From contig NZ_JBBAYJ010000001.1 of NCBI RefSeq assembly GCF_037153975.1, positions 124,001 through 188,000 on the forward strand: a stretch of 64,000 bases of DNA. Reading direction: 5' to 3'. The position numbers were made by a program, and so were the translations under genes. This document shows, one piece after another, positions 33,881-41,572 of the stretch. This stretch comes from Aquipuribacter sp. SD81. Lineage in GTDB: Bacteria > Actinomycetota > Actinomycetes > Actinomycetales > JBBAYJ01. The notes beneath the pieces are model-generated. The model was not told the DNA's origin and did no database searches. It saw only the letters and a program-made list of their open reading frames with translations. The stretch's first letter is position 1. Each line of letters starts with the position of its first letter.

Positions 33881-35341
33881 CTACGACGGGTCGTGGGCGA
33901 GCCGCTCGGCGAGCGTCGCCGTCGGGTCGTTGAGCGCCTCCGACCAGGTCGGGAAGGCCCGGATGTGCCGCGCGAGGAAGCGGACGTCGAGCCGGGCGGC
34001 CACCGCGAGCGCGAGCTCGGCGCCCCACGAGTCCGCCTGCGGGCCGACCGCCGCGGCGCCGAGGAGGCGGCCGTCGGCGCGGTCGACGACGAGCCGGACG
34101 TGCCCGGGGGTCGAGGGCCCGTCCTGCCCGTCCTGCCCGTCGTCGGCACCGAGGTCCTCCAGGTACCAGCGCGCGGTGTCGTCGAGGTCCTGCCCCGCGG
34201 CCTCCGTGCGGTGCCCGGCCTCGCGGGCCGCGGCCTCGCCGAGACCGACGGAGAACACCGGCGGGTCCGTGTAGACGACGCGGGGGGCGTCGTCGTCGTG
34301 GCGGCGGGCGTCCCCGCCGTGGAGGCGGTCGAGGACGACGCGCGCGTGGGCGTTGGCGGTGTGCGTGTAGGCGGGCCCGCCCGTCACGTCCCCGACGGCG
34401 AACACCCCGTCGACGGCCTCGTCCAAGGCGTCGACCGCACGGCAGGCGTCGTCGACCCGGACCGCCCCGTCGTCGACGGCCACGCCGAGCACGTCGAGCC
34501 CCAGGTCGTCGCCGTTGGGACGTCGGCCCGTCACGACGAGGACGCGGTCGACGTCGACGGTCTGCTCGGCGCCGTCGTCGCGGCCGTCGTCGTCGGCGGG
34601 AGCGAGGTGCGCCCGCGCGCCGCCGTCGGATGCTTCGACCCGCTCCAGGGTCGTGCCCGCGCGGACGTCGACGCCGGTGCGGGTCAGGTGCGCCGCCACG
34701 GCCTCGCCGACCCAGCCGTCCTCGCCGGGCAGCAGCGTCGGGGCCGTCTCCACGAGGGTCACCCGCACCCCGAAGGACGCGTACACCTGCGAGAGCTCGC
34801 AGCCGACCGCGCCGCCGCCGAGCACGAGCAGCCGCTCGGGCAGCTCCGCGCTCGACAGCGCGTCGTCCGAGGTCCACGTCGGGACGGAGTCGAGCCCGTC
34901 GACGGGCGGGACGACGGGGGAGGAGCCGGTGCCGACCACGAGCGCGCGGTCCCACGACACCCGCTGCGTCCCGTCCTCGCCGGTCACCTCGACCTCGCCG
35001 GGGGCGACGACGCGGCCGCGGCCGCGCAGCAGCACGACGCCGGCCTCGGCGAGGCCCTTGGCGTGCTCGGCGTCGTCGCGGTGCTCGGCGGCCTCGTCGC
35101 GCGCGGCGACCGCGTCGCGCCACGCGGCGCGCAGGCCGTCGCGGTCCAGGCCCGCCCGGCGCGCCCGCGAGGCCCGCAGCAGCAGCGCCTTGCTCGGCAC
35201 GCACGCGAGGAACGGGCACTCACCGCCCACCAGGCCGGCCTCGACGACCGCGACGGACAGGCCCGCACGGGCCGCCTCGCTCGCCAGCGTCTCCCCGCCG
35301 GACCCGGCCCCGATCACGACGAGGTCGTAGGTGTCGCTCAT
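33881..35341 (-). CDS. FAD-dependent pyridine nucleotide-disulfide oxidoreductase
   Basis: The protein has 486 residues and is related to dihydrolipoamide dehydrogenase, mycothione reductase and mercuric reductase. It has the FAD motif LVVIGAGSGGETLASEAARAG, the redox-active disulfide CX4C in GGECPFLACVPSKALL, the NAD(P) motif LLVLGGGAVGCELSQVYASFGVRVTLVE, the FAD-contacting VDGVFAVGDVTGG, and an interface domain with PPVFSVGLGEA. The usual C-terminal HAHPT is not obvious; the tail reads RAFPTWSEALNDP, which lacks the catalytic His-Glu pair of classic disulfide reductases. The substrate is therefore uncertain. It heads the operon. Confidence 0.85.
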   Translation of the reverse strand: MSDTYDLVVIGAGSGGETLASEAARAGLSVAVVEAGLVGGECPFLACVPSKALLLRASRARRAGLDRDGLRAAWRDAVAARDEAAEHRDDAEHAKGLAEAGVVLLRGRGRVVAPGEVEVTGEDGTQRVSWDRALVVGTGSSPVVPPVDGLDSVPTWTSDDALSSAELPERLLVLGGGAVGCELSQVYASFGVRVTLVETAPTLLPGEDGWVGEAVAAHLTRTGVDVRAGTTLERVEASDGGARAHLAPADDDGRDDGAEQTVDVDRVLVVTGRRPNGDDLGLDVLGVAVDDGAVRVDDACRAVDALDEAVDGVFAVGDVTGGPAYTHTANAHARVVLDRLHGGDARRHDDDAPRVVYTDPPVFSVGLGEAAAREAGHRTEAAGQDLDDTARWYLEDLGADDGQDGQDGPSTPGHVRLVVDRADGRLLGAAAVGPQADSWGAELALAVAARLDVRFLARHIRAFPTWSEALNDPTATLAERLAHDPS

Positions 35342-35688
35342 GCTCCGCAGCCTGCCTGCCGGGTGCTGGTCCGGCGACCCGGGCGGCGGGCGAGGCTGGT
35401 CCGCGGCGGTGGCTCGCGAGCCGTGACTCCCCGGGCGGCGCAGACCAGACGGAAAGCCATCGGGCTGCTCTTCGACGACCAGGAGCCGGAGCTGGCCCGT
35501 GCGACCGGCGTCGCCTTCGATCTCTTCATGCCATAGCGACGACCTGCCACCGCCCCACTCGCGCGCGGGCGTAACCGATCGACGATCCTCAGTGGACACA
35601 CCGACGAGGGCCCCGGCACGGCTCGGCCGCGCAGCCGGCTTGCGCCTCCCGAGAGTGAGTTCAGGCAGGGCGTTAACGTCAGTTCGCG
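35342..35688. other. Intergenic, no supported gene
   Basis: This 347-bp stretch separates divergent genes. A short plus-strand frame ending at 35536 (AIGLLFDDQEPELARATGV...) looks protein-like for about 30 residues but has no start, ribosome site or match I recognise, so it may be a gene remnant. The base composition is less GC-extreme than upstream. Confidence 0.4.
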
Positions 35689-36234
35689 ATGGCAACGCTA
35701 TGGCAGCCGCCGACTCTGGCGCTGGCGATCGTGCTCAGTGCGGCCACCGCGATCGGTGTCGTGGTCACGATCGTCTCGTTCAGCCTCGCCGACGACCTCA
35801 GGAACACGGGCACAACCGCCACGGCGACTGCCACCTCCGACACGCGCAGTGGTGGGAGGGCGAGCCTGTCTCGCGTTGACGTGCGCTTCACGACGCAGGA
35901 CGGTGAAGTCGTCGACACGACGCTGGAGGAGCCGAGCGAGAACCTGCAGCTGGGCGACGAGATCGAGGTCGTGTACGACCCTGAGGATCCATGGGAGGCA
36001 ACCGCTCTGGGTGACGAGGCCCGCACCGCCTGGATCGTCGCTCTCGTCACGGCAGTCTTCGCAATCGGCTCGGTCTGGGAGTGGGCACGCTGGGCCAACC
36101 GACGCTGGGCGGACACGAGCCTTCGAGGAGTAGGGCGGCAAGCCCCCCAGGCGATGTCGGCGGCCGAGATAGCCGCGAAGAAGAAGCGAGCGCTCCGGCG
36201 CAGGCGCAAGAAGCGCAACCGGCGCGGCCGTTGA
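35689..36234 (+). CDS. DUF3592-like two-helix membrane protein
   Basis: The protein has 181 residues. One membrane helix lies near the N-terminus (ALAIVLSAATAIGVVVTIVSFSLA, about 11-34) and a second at about 113-132 (AWIVALVTAVFAIGSVWEWA). Between them is an extracytoplasmic beta-rich domain (VDVRFTTQDGEVVDTTLEEPSENLQLGDEIEVVYDPEDPWEA) of the type found in DUF3592 proteins. The C-terminus is a strongly basic cytoplasmic tail (KKKRALRRRRKKRNRRGR). Function is unknown. Codon use is a little less GC-biased than the core genes. Confidence 0.65.
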   Translation: MATLWQPPTLALAIVLSAATAIGVVVTIVSFSLADDLRNTGTTATATATSDTRSGGRASLSRVDVRFTTQDGEVVDTTLEEPSENLQLGDEIEVVYDPEDPWEATALGDEARTAWIVALVTAVFAIGSVWEWARWANRRWADTSLRGVGRQAPQAMSAAEIAAKKKRALRRRRKKRNRRGR

Positions 36235-36472
36235 GTCGACCCGCGCGGCCTCCTTCGGTCGCCAGCAGCCGATCGGTCGCCGGGCAGGCTCCGCACTCCG
36301 GGTCTGCGCAGCACGCGCTGTGCGACCGCTACAGGCCGTCGGCGGGCGACACGTCGGCCGGGTCCCCCGAACGCCCGGGATCGACCGCCGCCGTCTTCCC
36401 GCGAGCACGCGGGTCGTCCGGCCGTCCATCACCGACGCGGTGCGGAGCGGGGCGAGGGGATAGCGTGCCGGC
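36235..36472. other. Intergenic, promoter only
   Basis: The 238-bp gap has no supported gene. TAGCGT at 36461-36466 ends 6 nt before the GTG at 36473 and is a likely leaderless -10 box for the hydrolase. Confidence 0.4.
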
Positions 36473-37255
36473 GTGACGTTGAATTATGTCAGGTTCGGAA
36501 GCGGCAGCCCGTTGCTGCTGGTGCACGGTCTGGGTGCGGGGTGGCGATCGTGGGCTCCCATCCTCGAGGACCTGGCAGAGCATCGAGAGGTGATCGCTGT
36601 CGACCTGCCGGGGTTCGGGGCGACGCCGCCGCTGACCGGCGAGGTCTCCATCGCCACCCTCGCCGACTCCGTCGCGGACTTCATCCGGGAGCAGGGTCTC
36701 GACGGGGTCGCGACCGTGGGCCAGTCGATGGGCGGTCGCCTGGTGCTCGAGCTCGCGCGGCGGGGCGTCGGCGGCGACACTGTGGCCCTGGACCCTGGGG
36801 GCTTCTGGAGCGACCGCGAGCGCCTCGTCTTCAGCGCCACGCTGCGGCCGTCCATCCGGCTCGTCCGGATGCTCCGCAGGGTCGTCCCCTCCCTGCTCGC
36901 CAGTCCCGTCGGGAGGACCGTGCTGCTGGCGCAGCTCTCGGCGCGGCCGTGGGCGCTGTCGCGCGAGACCGTGCTGCCGGACGTGCTCGGGCTGGCCGAT
37001 GCACCGGCGACCGGTGCCGCCATGGACGCCTTGACCAAGGGGCCCACGCAGGGCGGCGCACCGGCAGGCACCGTGCCCGGCCGGGTGACGATCGGGTGGG
37101 GGCGCCGTGACCTGGTGACCGTGCCGAGACAGGCGGCACGAGCGAAGGCGCTGTACCCCGACGCGGTCCTCTCCTGGTTCGAACGGTGCGGGCACTTCCC
37201 GCAGTGGGACGCACCGCACGAGGCGACCCGGCTGATCCTGGAGGGCACCCGGTGA
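36473..37255 (+). CDS. Alpha/beta hydrolase
   Basis: The protein has 260 residues. SPLLLVHGLGAGWRSW forms the oxyanion region, VIAVDLPGFGATPP the strand-4 motif, VATVGQSMGGRLVLELARRG the nucleophile elbow (GQSMGG), and RCGHFPQWDAPHEATRLI carries the catalytic His. It is of the general esterase/epoxide-hydrolase-like type, with a helical cap (about 130-195). No signal peptide is present. It stands alone and converges on the proline dehydrogenase gene. Confidence 0.82.
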   Translation: MTLNYVRFGSGSPLLLVHGLGAGWRSWAPILEDLAEHREVIAVDLPGFGATPPLTGEVSIATLADSVADFIREQGLDGVATVGQSMGGRLVLELARRGVGGDTVALDPGGFWSDRERLVFSATLRPSIRLVRMLRRVVPSLLASPVGRTVLLAQLSARPWALSRETVLPDVLGLADAPATGAAMDALTKGPTQGGAPAGTVPGRVTIGWGRRDLVTVPRQAARAKALYPDAVLSWFERCGHFPQWDAPHEATRLILEGTR

Positions 37256-37373
37256 CGTGACTCGTCGTCGGACGTCCGCTGCCTGCTGCCAGCGAGCAAG
37301 GCCGCCTTGCATCATGCGGCAGCGGCGGCTGATCCCCAGCTGGCGATCGCCGACCGGCCATCGGTGAACCGCA

Positions 37374-38336
37374 TCAGGTGGCGAGGTCTGCGAGCGCGGT
37401 GATGACGCGTGCAGGGTCCTCTGCGATGCGGTTGAGGACGTAGAGCCACCAGTGCGGGCCGAAGACGACGTACTCACGGGTGTGGTAGCCGATGGCGAGG
37501 AGCTGGTCGAGGAGGTCGGTGCCCAGGCCCATGAGCATCTCGACCTCGACGTTCCCGGAGCGAAGCCGCTCCCCGTGGGCGGCGTCGAGGGCGGTGAGCA
37601 GCTCCGGGTCGTGGGTGGCCACGGCCAGCGCGTGGTCCGCTTCCATGATGGACCCGGCGAGGCTCAGGTAGGCGTCGGTCAGGGCGGGGGTGCCGCGGCG
37701 GTGTGCGGTGCTGTCGTCCTCGAGGAAGGCTCCCTTGACGAGCCGGACGGGACCGGGGTGGGCCAGCACGCGGGGGAGGTCGTCCGGGGTGCGGTGTAGG
37801 CGGGCCTGCAGCGTGACACCGACCGGGAGGCCCGCGTCGGCCAGGGAGTCGTAAAGGTCCAGCACGGCGTCGGTGCGGTCGGAGCCCTCGGCCGAGATCA
37901 TCAGGACGGTCCCCGGGGCCGCGGCCGTGGCGATCTGCTGGACGTGGTCGGCGGCGAGGTCCGGGTCGACGAGCAGGCCGATGTGGGACAGGTCGAAGGA
38001 CACCGTGCTCGCGACACGGGCTGCCTTCAGGGCGGTCGCGAGGTCGACGAACACGGCGGCCTCGGCGCGGGCGACGGCGGCGTCGCGCACACTCTCACCG
38101 ACGTACTCGACGCTCACCCGGTGGCCGCGTGCCGCGACCGCCCGGGCGGCGTCGAGGGCTGATGCGACGTCATCCCCTGCCGTGTAGCGCCGGGCGACTC
38201 GACCGGCCATGGCGGCCCAGGTGGGCTCCGAGAGCACCCGGCTCTTCAGGTCCTCGTCAAGAGCCCACCCACGCAGCGTGTCGGCCGAGCGTTCGACGTC
38301 GTGCCGCAGGACCGCGTGGCTGTCGGCGGTGCTCAT
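37374..38336 (-). CDS. Proline dehydrogenase
   Basis: The protein has 320 residues, the size of a stand-alone FAD proline dehydrogenase that oxidises proline to P5C. Family features are VSVEYVGESVRD, VSFDLSHIGLLVDP, VLMISAEGSDRTDAVLDLYDSL, VRLVKGAFLEDDSTAHRRG, LAVATHDPELL, EVEMLMGLGTDLLDQLLAIGYHTREYVVFGPHWWLYVLNRIAEDPA. The tail differs slightly from the classic RVYVPYG...YLMRRLAE, so this is a divergent member. No P5C dehydrogenase is nearby. The ATG overlaps the stop of the small upstream gene; a GTG 15 bp further up is less likely. Confidence 0.82.
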   Translation of the reverse strand: MSTADSHAVLRHDVERSADTLRGWALDEDLKSRVLSEPTWAAMAGRVARRYTAGDDVASALDAARAVAARGHRVSVEYVGESVRDAAVARAEAAVFVDLATALKAARVASTVSFDLSHIGLLVDPDLAADHVQQIATAAAPGTVLMISAEGSDRTDAVLDLYDSLADAGLPVGVTLQARLHRTPDDLPRVLAHPGPVRLVKGAFLEDDSTAHRRGTPALTDAYLSLAGSIMEADHALAVATHDPELLTALDAAHGERLRSGNVEVEMLMGLGTDLLDQLLAIGYHTREYVVFGPHWWLYVLNRIAEDPARVITALADLAT

Positions 38337-38569
38337 GCGGCGCAGCCGCACGGTTCCGGCCGGCGGGCGGCCGAGGGCCGGAACGGGCCGGTCCCGGGAC
38401 GGCGCAGGCGGTGGTCCTGCCGCTCGTTGAGCGTCTGCAGGGTGCCGAGGCCCTGCCGGACCAGCACGGCCGCGGTGGTAGTCACGGGCGCCTCGGAGCC
38501 ACGCCGGGGCAGACCCAGGAGCGCGAGCACCAGGACGAACGACGTGATGAGGGCGACAGAGGCCAGCAT
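38333..38569 (-). CDS. Small single-helix membrane protein in the proline dehydrogenase operon
   Basis: The protein has 78 residues. A single membrane helix (MLASVALITSFVLVLALLGL) is followed by a short polar domain (TTTAAVLVRQGLGTLQTLNERQDHRLRR) and a Pro/Arg/Cys-containing tail. The ATG at 38569 has GGAGG 8 nt upstream and follows the previous stop directly. It overlaps the proline dehydrogenase start. I do not recognise a family. Its place suggests a membrane anchor or an accessory factor, which is inference. Confidence 0.6.
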   Translation of the reverse strand: MLASVALITSFVLVLALLGLPRRGSEAPVTTTAAVLVRQGLGTLQTLNERQDHRLRRPGTGPFRPSAARRPEPCGCAA

Positions 38570-38570
38570 C

Positions 38571-38888
38571 TCAGGCGCCTCCGCTCGTCCAGCCGGAGCG
38601 CCCCAGAGCGCGACTGAAGCGACGCTGCAGCAGGACCCGGGCATCGCCCACCGTCTCGCCCAGCGTTCCGCCCCCCAGCGCCTCGAGGCCACGGACCGCC
38701 TCGGCGATGACGTCGTCGGCCACCCCGTCGGGGCAGTCCAGAACTCGTCTGACGAGGACGTCCAGGCCGTCCGCGGTGGCGTCCAGAGCGTCTGCGGTGT
38801 CCGCCGCCGCCCGCTCGAACCCGTCGGCCTCGACTCGCGTCGCCGACTGCGACCGGCTCGATCTCCTCACCGTCGTCATCAGTGCCAT
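38571..38888 (-). CDS. Hypothetical helical protein, first gene of the proline dehydrogenase operon
   Basis: The protein has 105 residues with a strongly helical pattern (FERAAADTADALDATADGLDVLVRRVLD, then DDVIAEAVRGLEALGG and ARVLLQRRFSRALG). The N-terminal 20 residues are Ser/Arg-rich. GGAGG lies 8 nt before the ATG at 38888. There is no signal or membrane segment. It ends 1 bp before the next gene. No family recognised. Confidence 0.55.
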   Translation of the reverse strand: MALMTTVRRSSRSQSATRVEADGFERAAADTADALDATADGLDVLVRRVLDCPDGVADDVIAEAVRGLEALGGGTLGETVGDARVLLQRRFSRALGRSGWTSGGA

Positions 38889-38961
38889 GTGTCGTTCCTC
38901 CAGTCAGGGCACCCTCGTGGGTGCGTGACCACGGTCCGCTCGAGCAGCTGACCTGACCAGT

Positions 38962-38999
38962 GGCAGATCTGCCCGAGGTCGCTCGTTTTCTGCCATGCT
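38962..38999. promoter_or_regulatory. Operator-like dyad and -10 box in front of the GlxA-type regulator
   Basis: GGCAGATCTGCC (38962-38973) is a perfect 12-bp palindrome, and TGGCAGA/TCTGCCA halves recur at 38961-38967 and 38989-38995. CATGCT (38994-38999) ends 6 nt before the GTG at 39006. The dyad would cover the -35 region of the regulator gene and lies 73 bp upstream of the divergent operon, so it could control both. Confidence 0.45.
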
Positions 39000-39005
39000 G
39001 GACGC

Positions 39006-39977
39006 GTGCTGAAGGACGTGGTGGCTGTGGTCTACGACGGTGTCGGTGCCTTCGGGCTCGGCGTGGTGTCGGAGGTGTTCGGCTACGACCGCAGCGACGA
39101 CGGGCTCCCTTCCTACGACTTCGCGGTCGTGGCCGAGCGGCCCGGGGCGGTGCGGACCGACACCGGCCTGCAGATCCTGCCCGAGCACGGGCTGGATCGG
39201 ATGGCCACGGCGGACCTGGTGTGCGTCCTGGGTTGGGAGCACGGTGCCGCCATGCCGTCGGAGGCGCTGCTGCAGGGCCTGCGCGACACCGTCGCGCGGG
39301 GCGGGCGCGTGATGAGCCACTGCAGCGGGGCGTTCGTGGTCGCGGAGTCCGGGCTGTTGGACGGCCGGACGGTGGCGACCCACTGGCGCAACGCGGCCGA
39401 GCTGGCCCGTCGCTACCCCGCCGTCACGGTGGACCCCGACGTCCTCTACGTCGACGACGACCCGATCTTCTCCAGCGCCGGCACCGCCGCAGGGATCGAC
39501 ACCTGCCTGCACCTGCTGCGCCGTGAGCACGGCGCCGCGGTGGCCAACGCGGTCGCCCGCCGGATGGTCGTCCCGCCCCACCGCGACGGCGGGCAGACCC
39601 AGTTCATGACCGCCGCCGTGCCCGAGGTGGACGACACGTCGCGGCTGCGCGACACCCTCGTCTGGGCGCAGGAGAACCTCGATGTGGACCTCGGCGTCGA
39701 GGAGCTCGCGAGCCGGTCGCTCATGTCGAGCCGAAGCTTCGCCCGGCACTTCCGGGCCGCGACGGGCTCCTCACCGCACGCCTGGCTGCTGGCCCAGCGC
39801 GTAACCCGCGCGCAGCACCTGCTGGAGACCACAGACCTGTCGGTCGACGAGGTGGCCCGGCGCAGCGGCCTCGGGACCGCCACGACGCTGCGGCACCACT
39901 TCGCCCGCCGGGTCGGCACGTCGCCCCAGGCCTACCGGCGCACCTTTCGAGGCGGCCGCCTGGCTCCGGTTGGCTGA
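39006..39977 (+). CDS. GlxA family transcriptional regulator (DJ-1/PfpI domain plus AraC HTH)
   Basis: The protein has 323 residues. Residues 1-200 form a DJ-1/PfpI-like sensing domain (VVAVVYDGVGAFGLGVVSEVFG, VMSHCSGAFVVAESGLLDGRTVATHW with the elbow Cys retained, YVDDDPIFSSAGTAAGIDTCLHLLR). Residues about 215-315 are an AraC helix-turn-helix pair (LGVEELASRSLMSSRSFARHFRAATGSSPHAWLLAQRVTRAQHLLE, then LSVDEVARRSGLGTATTLRHHFARRVGTSPQAYRRTF). It is divergent from the proline dehydrogenase operon and is its probable regulator, by position. Confidence 0.9.
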   Translation: MLKDVVAVVYDGVGAFGLGVVSEVFGYDRSDDGLPSYDFAVVAERPGAVRTDTGLQILPEHGLDRMATADLVCVLGWEHGAAMPSEALLQGLRDTVARGGRVMSHCSGAFVVAESGLLDGRTVATHWRNAAELARRYPAVTVDPDVLYVDDDPIFSSAGTAAGIDTCLHLLRREHGAAVANAVARRMVVPPHRDGGQTQFMTAAVPEVDDTSRLRDTLVWAQENLDVDLGVEELASRSLMSSRSFARHFRAATGSSPHAWLLAQRVTRAQHLLETTDLSVDEVARRSGLGTATTLRHHFARRVGTSPQAYRRTFRGGRLAPVG

Positions 39978-40324
39978 GCCCGAGGCAGTCCGGGCCCCGC
40001 CTGACTGATCGTGCTCGGCCTGGTGGTGCCGGCGTCCGGATGCGGCGAGTGGCGGCGCTGCCCAGCCGAACGCTGACCGGGTAGCGGTCGGGACCGCTGC
40101 ACGGACAGGTGACATCTGACCTTCGGCGTCCCAGCAGCCAACCCCTGGCCGGGACCACCGCCCAGGGGCGCCTCAGTCTGGGCGTATCGGGGTGCCGTCC
40201 CGTTGCGCCCGTCCGGCTTGCTGTCCCGCTCAGGTACGCCATCTGACGACGCGTTCGGACGTGGCACGAGCGCCATCGCCGTCCGACACCTGACGGTGCT
40301 CCTGCCACCCCGCCCTCCGGCGGC
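39978..40324. other. Intergenic, no supported gene
   Basis: This 347-bp stretch lies between convergent genes and has several long open frames on both strands, but none with a credible start, ribosome site or family signature. Composition is less GC-rich than the galK side. Confidence 0.4.
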
Positions 40325-41572
40325 CTACCCGAGCCGCCCGGCCGGCGCCGACGGCTGCACCCTCAGCAGCTGGGGCTGCGTAAGCCCGGCGCGTGCCGCC
40401 GCTCGTGTGACGGCTTCGGCGACGAGCTCGATACCGCCGGGCGGCACGACCGCGACGGCCGAGCCGCCGAAGCCGCCACCGGTCATCCGTGCGCCGTGGG
40501 CCCCGGCGGCGACGGCCGTCTCGACGACGAGGTCGAGCTCGGGGGTGGAGATGCGGAAGTCGTCGCGCATGGAGGCGTGCGAGGCGACGAGCTGCCGCCC
40601 GGTGCCGGCGAGAGTGCCCTCGCGCAGCAGCGCCGCGACCGCGCGCACCCGCCCGACCTCGGTGAGCACGTGCCGCACCGCGGCGCGCAGCTCCTCGTCG
40701 GGCAGCCGGGCGAGCACGTCGTCCAGGGCAGTGGGGTCGGTGGCGGGGTGCGTGGCGGGGCTGCCGGGGGAGTCCGGCGCGAGGTCGGCGAGCCGGTCGA
40801 CGCCGAGCAGCGCGGCCGCGCGCTCGCACGTGGCGCGACGCCCGCCGTAGCGGCCGTCGACGAGCGCGTGGTGGCTGCGGGTGTCGACCACGAGCAGCTC
40901 GGCGTCGGCCGGCACGGGCACGTGCTCGGCGTCGAACGTCGTGCAGTCCAGGAGCAGCGCGTGCCCGGCGCGTCCGCGCAGCACGACCGCCTGGTCCATG
41001 CCACCGGTCGGCGCGCCGGCGAAGTCGTTCTCGGCGCGGACGCACGCGTCGGCGAGCGCGCGCCGTCCCGCCCCGTCCGCCGCGTCGGCCCCCGGCAGCC
41101 CGAGCAGGTCCGCCACAGCCACCGCGACCGCGCACGTGAGCGAGGCCGACGACGACAGGCCCGCACCGAGCGGCACCCGGCCGTCGACGGCCACGTCGAG
41201 GCCCGGCACGTCGTGACCGGCCTCGCGGAGCGCCCACACGACGCCCGCGGCGTACCCGGCCCAGCCGGGCACCTCGCCGGGGGCGAGCGACGCCACCGGA
41301 CCCGACCACGTCGCGCGCTCCTGCCGGGAGGCGAGGTGGACCTCGCCGTCGTCGCGCACCCGGACCGCGACGAGACCGCGGTGCGGCACCGCGAACGGCA
41401 GGACGGGGCCGCCGTTGTAGTCGACGTGCTCCCCGACGAGGTTGACGCGACCGGGTGCCTGCCACACGCCGTCGGGCCGGCCGCCGTGGGCGTCGTCGAA
41501 GGCGGCGAGGACCGCGGCGAGGTGATCGTCGGGGTCCGGGACGGGCGCCCACCGCGGGACGTCGGCGCTCAC
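40325..41572 (-). CDS. galK: Galactokinase
   Basis: GalK phosphorylates galactose to galactose-1-phosphate (Leloir pathway). The 415-residue GHMP kinase has the galactokinase signature APGRVNLVGEHVDYNGG near residue 43, the ATP loop VPLGAGLSSSASLTCAVAVAVADLLG, FAGAPTGGMDQAVVL, and the C-terminal GARMTGGGFGGSAVAVV. The GTG start overlaps the galT stop. It is last of four coupled genes. Confidence 0.96.
   Translation of the reverse strand: MSADVPRWAPVPDPDDHLAAVLAAFDDAHGGRPDGVWQAPGRVNLVGEHVDYNGGPVLPFAVPHRGLVAVRVRDDGEVHLASRQERATWSGPVASLAPGEVPGWAGYAAGVVWALREAGHDVPGLDVAVDGRVPLGAGLSSSASLTCAVAVAVADLLGLPGADAADGAGRRALADACVRAENDFAGAPTGGMDQAVVLRGRAGHALLLDCTTFDAEHVPVPADAELLVVDTRSHHALVDGRYGGRRATCERAAALLGVDRLADLAPDSPGSPATHPATDPTALDDVLARLPDEELRAAVRHVLTEVGRVRAVAALLREGTLAGTGRQLVASHASMRDDFRISTPELDLVVETAVAAGAHGARMTGGGFGGSAVAVVPPGGIELVAEAVTRAAARAGLTQPQLLRVQPSAPAGRLG

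Noticed and set aside
32120-35536. A plus-strand open frame of over 1100 codons opposite the redox operon
   Set aside because: Val/Arg/Asp/His-rich low-complexity translation, antisense to three well-supported genes; an artefact of extreme GC3.
35440-35536. Possible short gene ending in AIGLLFDDQEPELARATGV
   Set aside because: No start codon, ribosome site or recognisable match; kept only as a possible remnant.
36235-36472. tRNA or other structured RNA in the gap before the hydrolase gene
   Set aside because: I looked for a cloverleaf and the TPsiC-like GTTCRANNC sequence and found none that folds.
39932-40276. Minus-strand frame in the gap between the GlxA-type regulator and galK
   Set aside because: Low-complexity Pro/Arg/Ser translation, no start signal and no domain.
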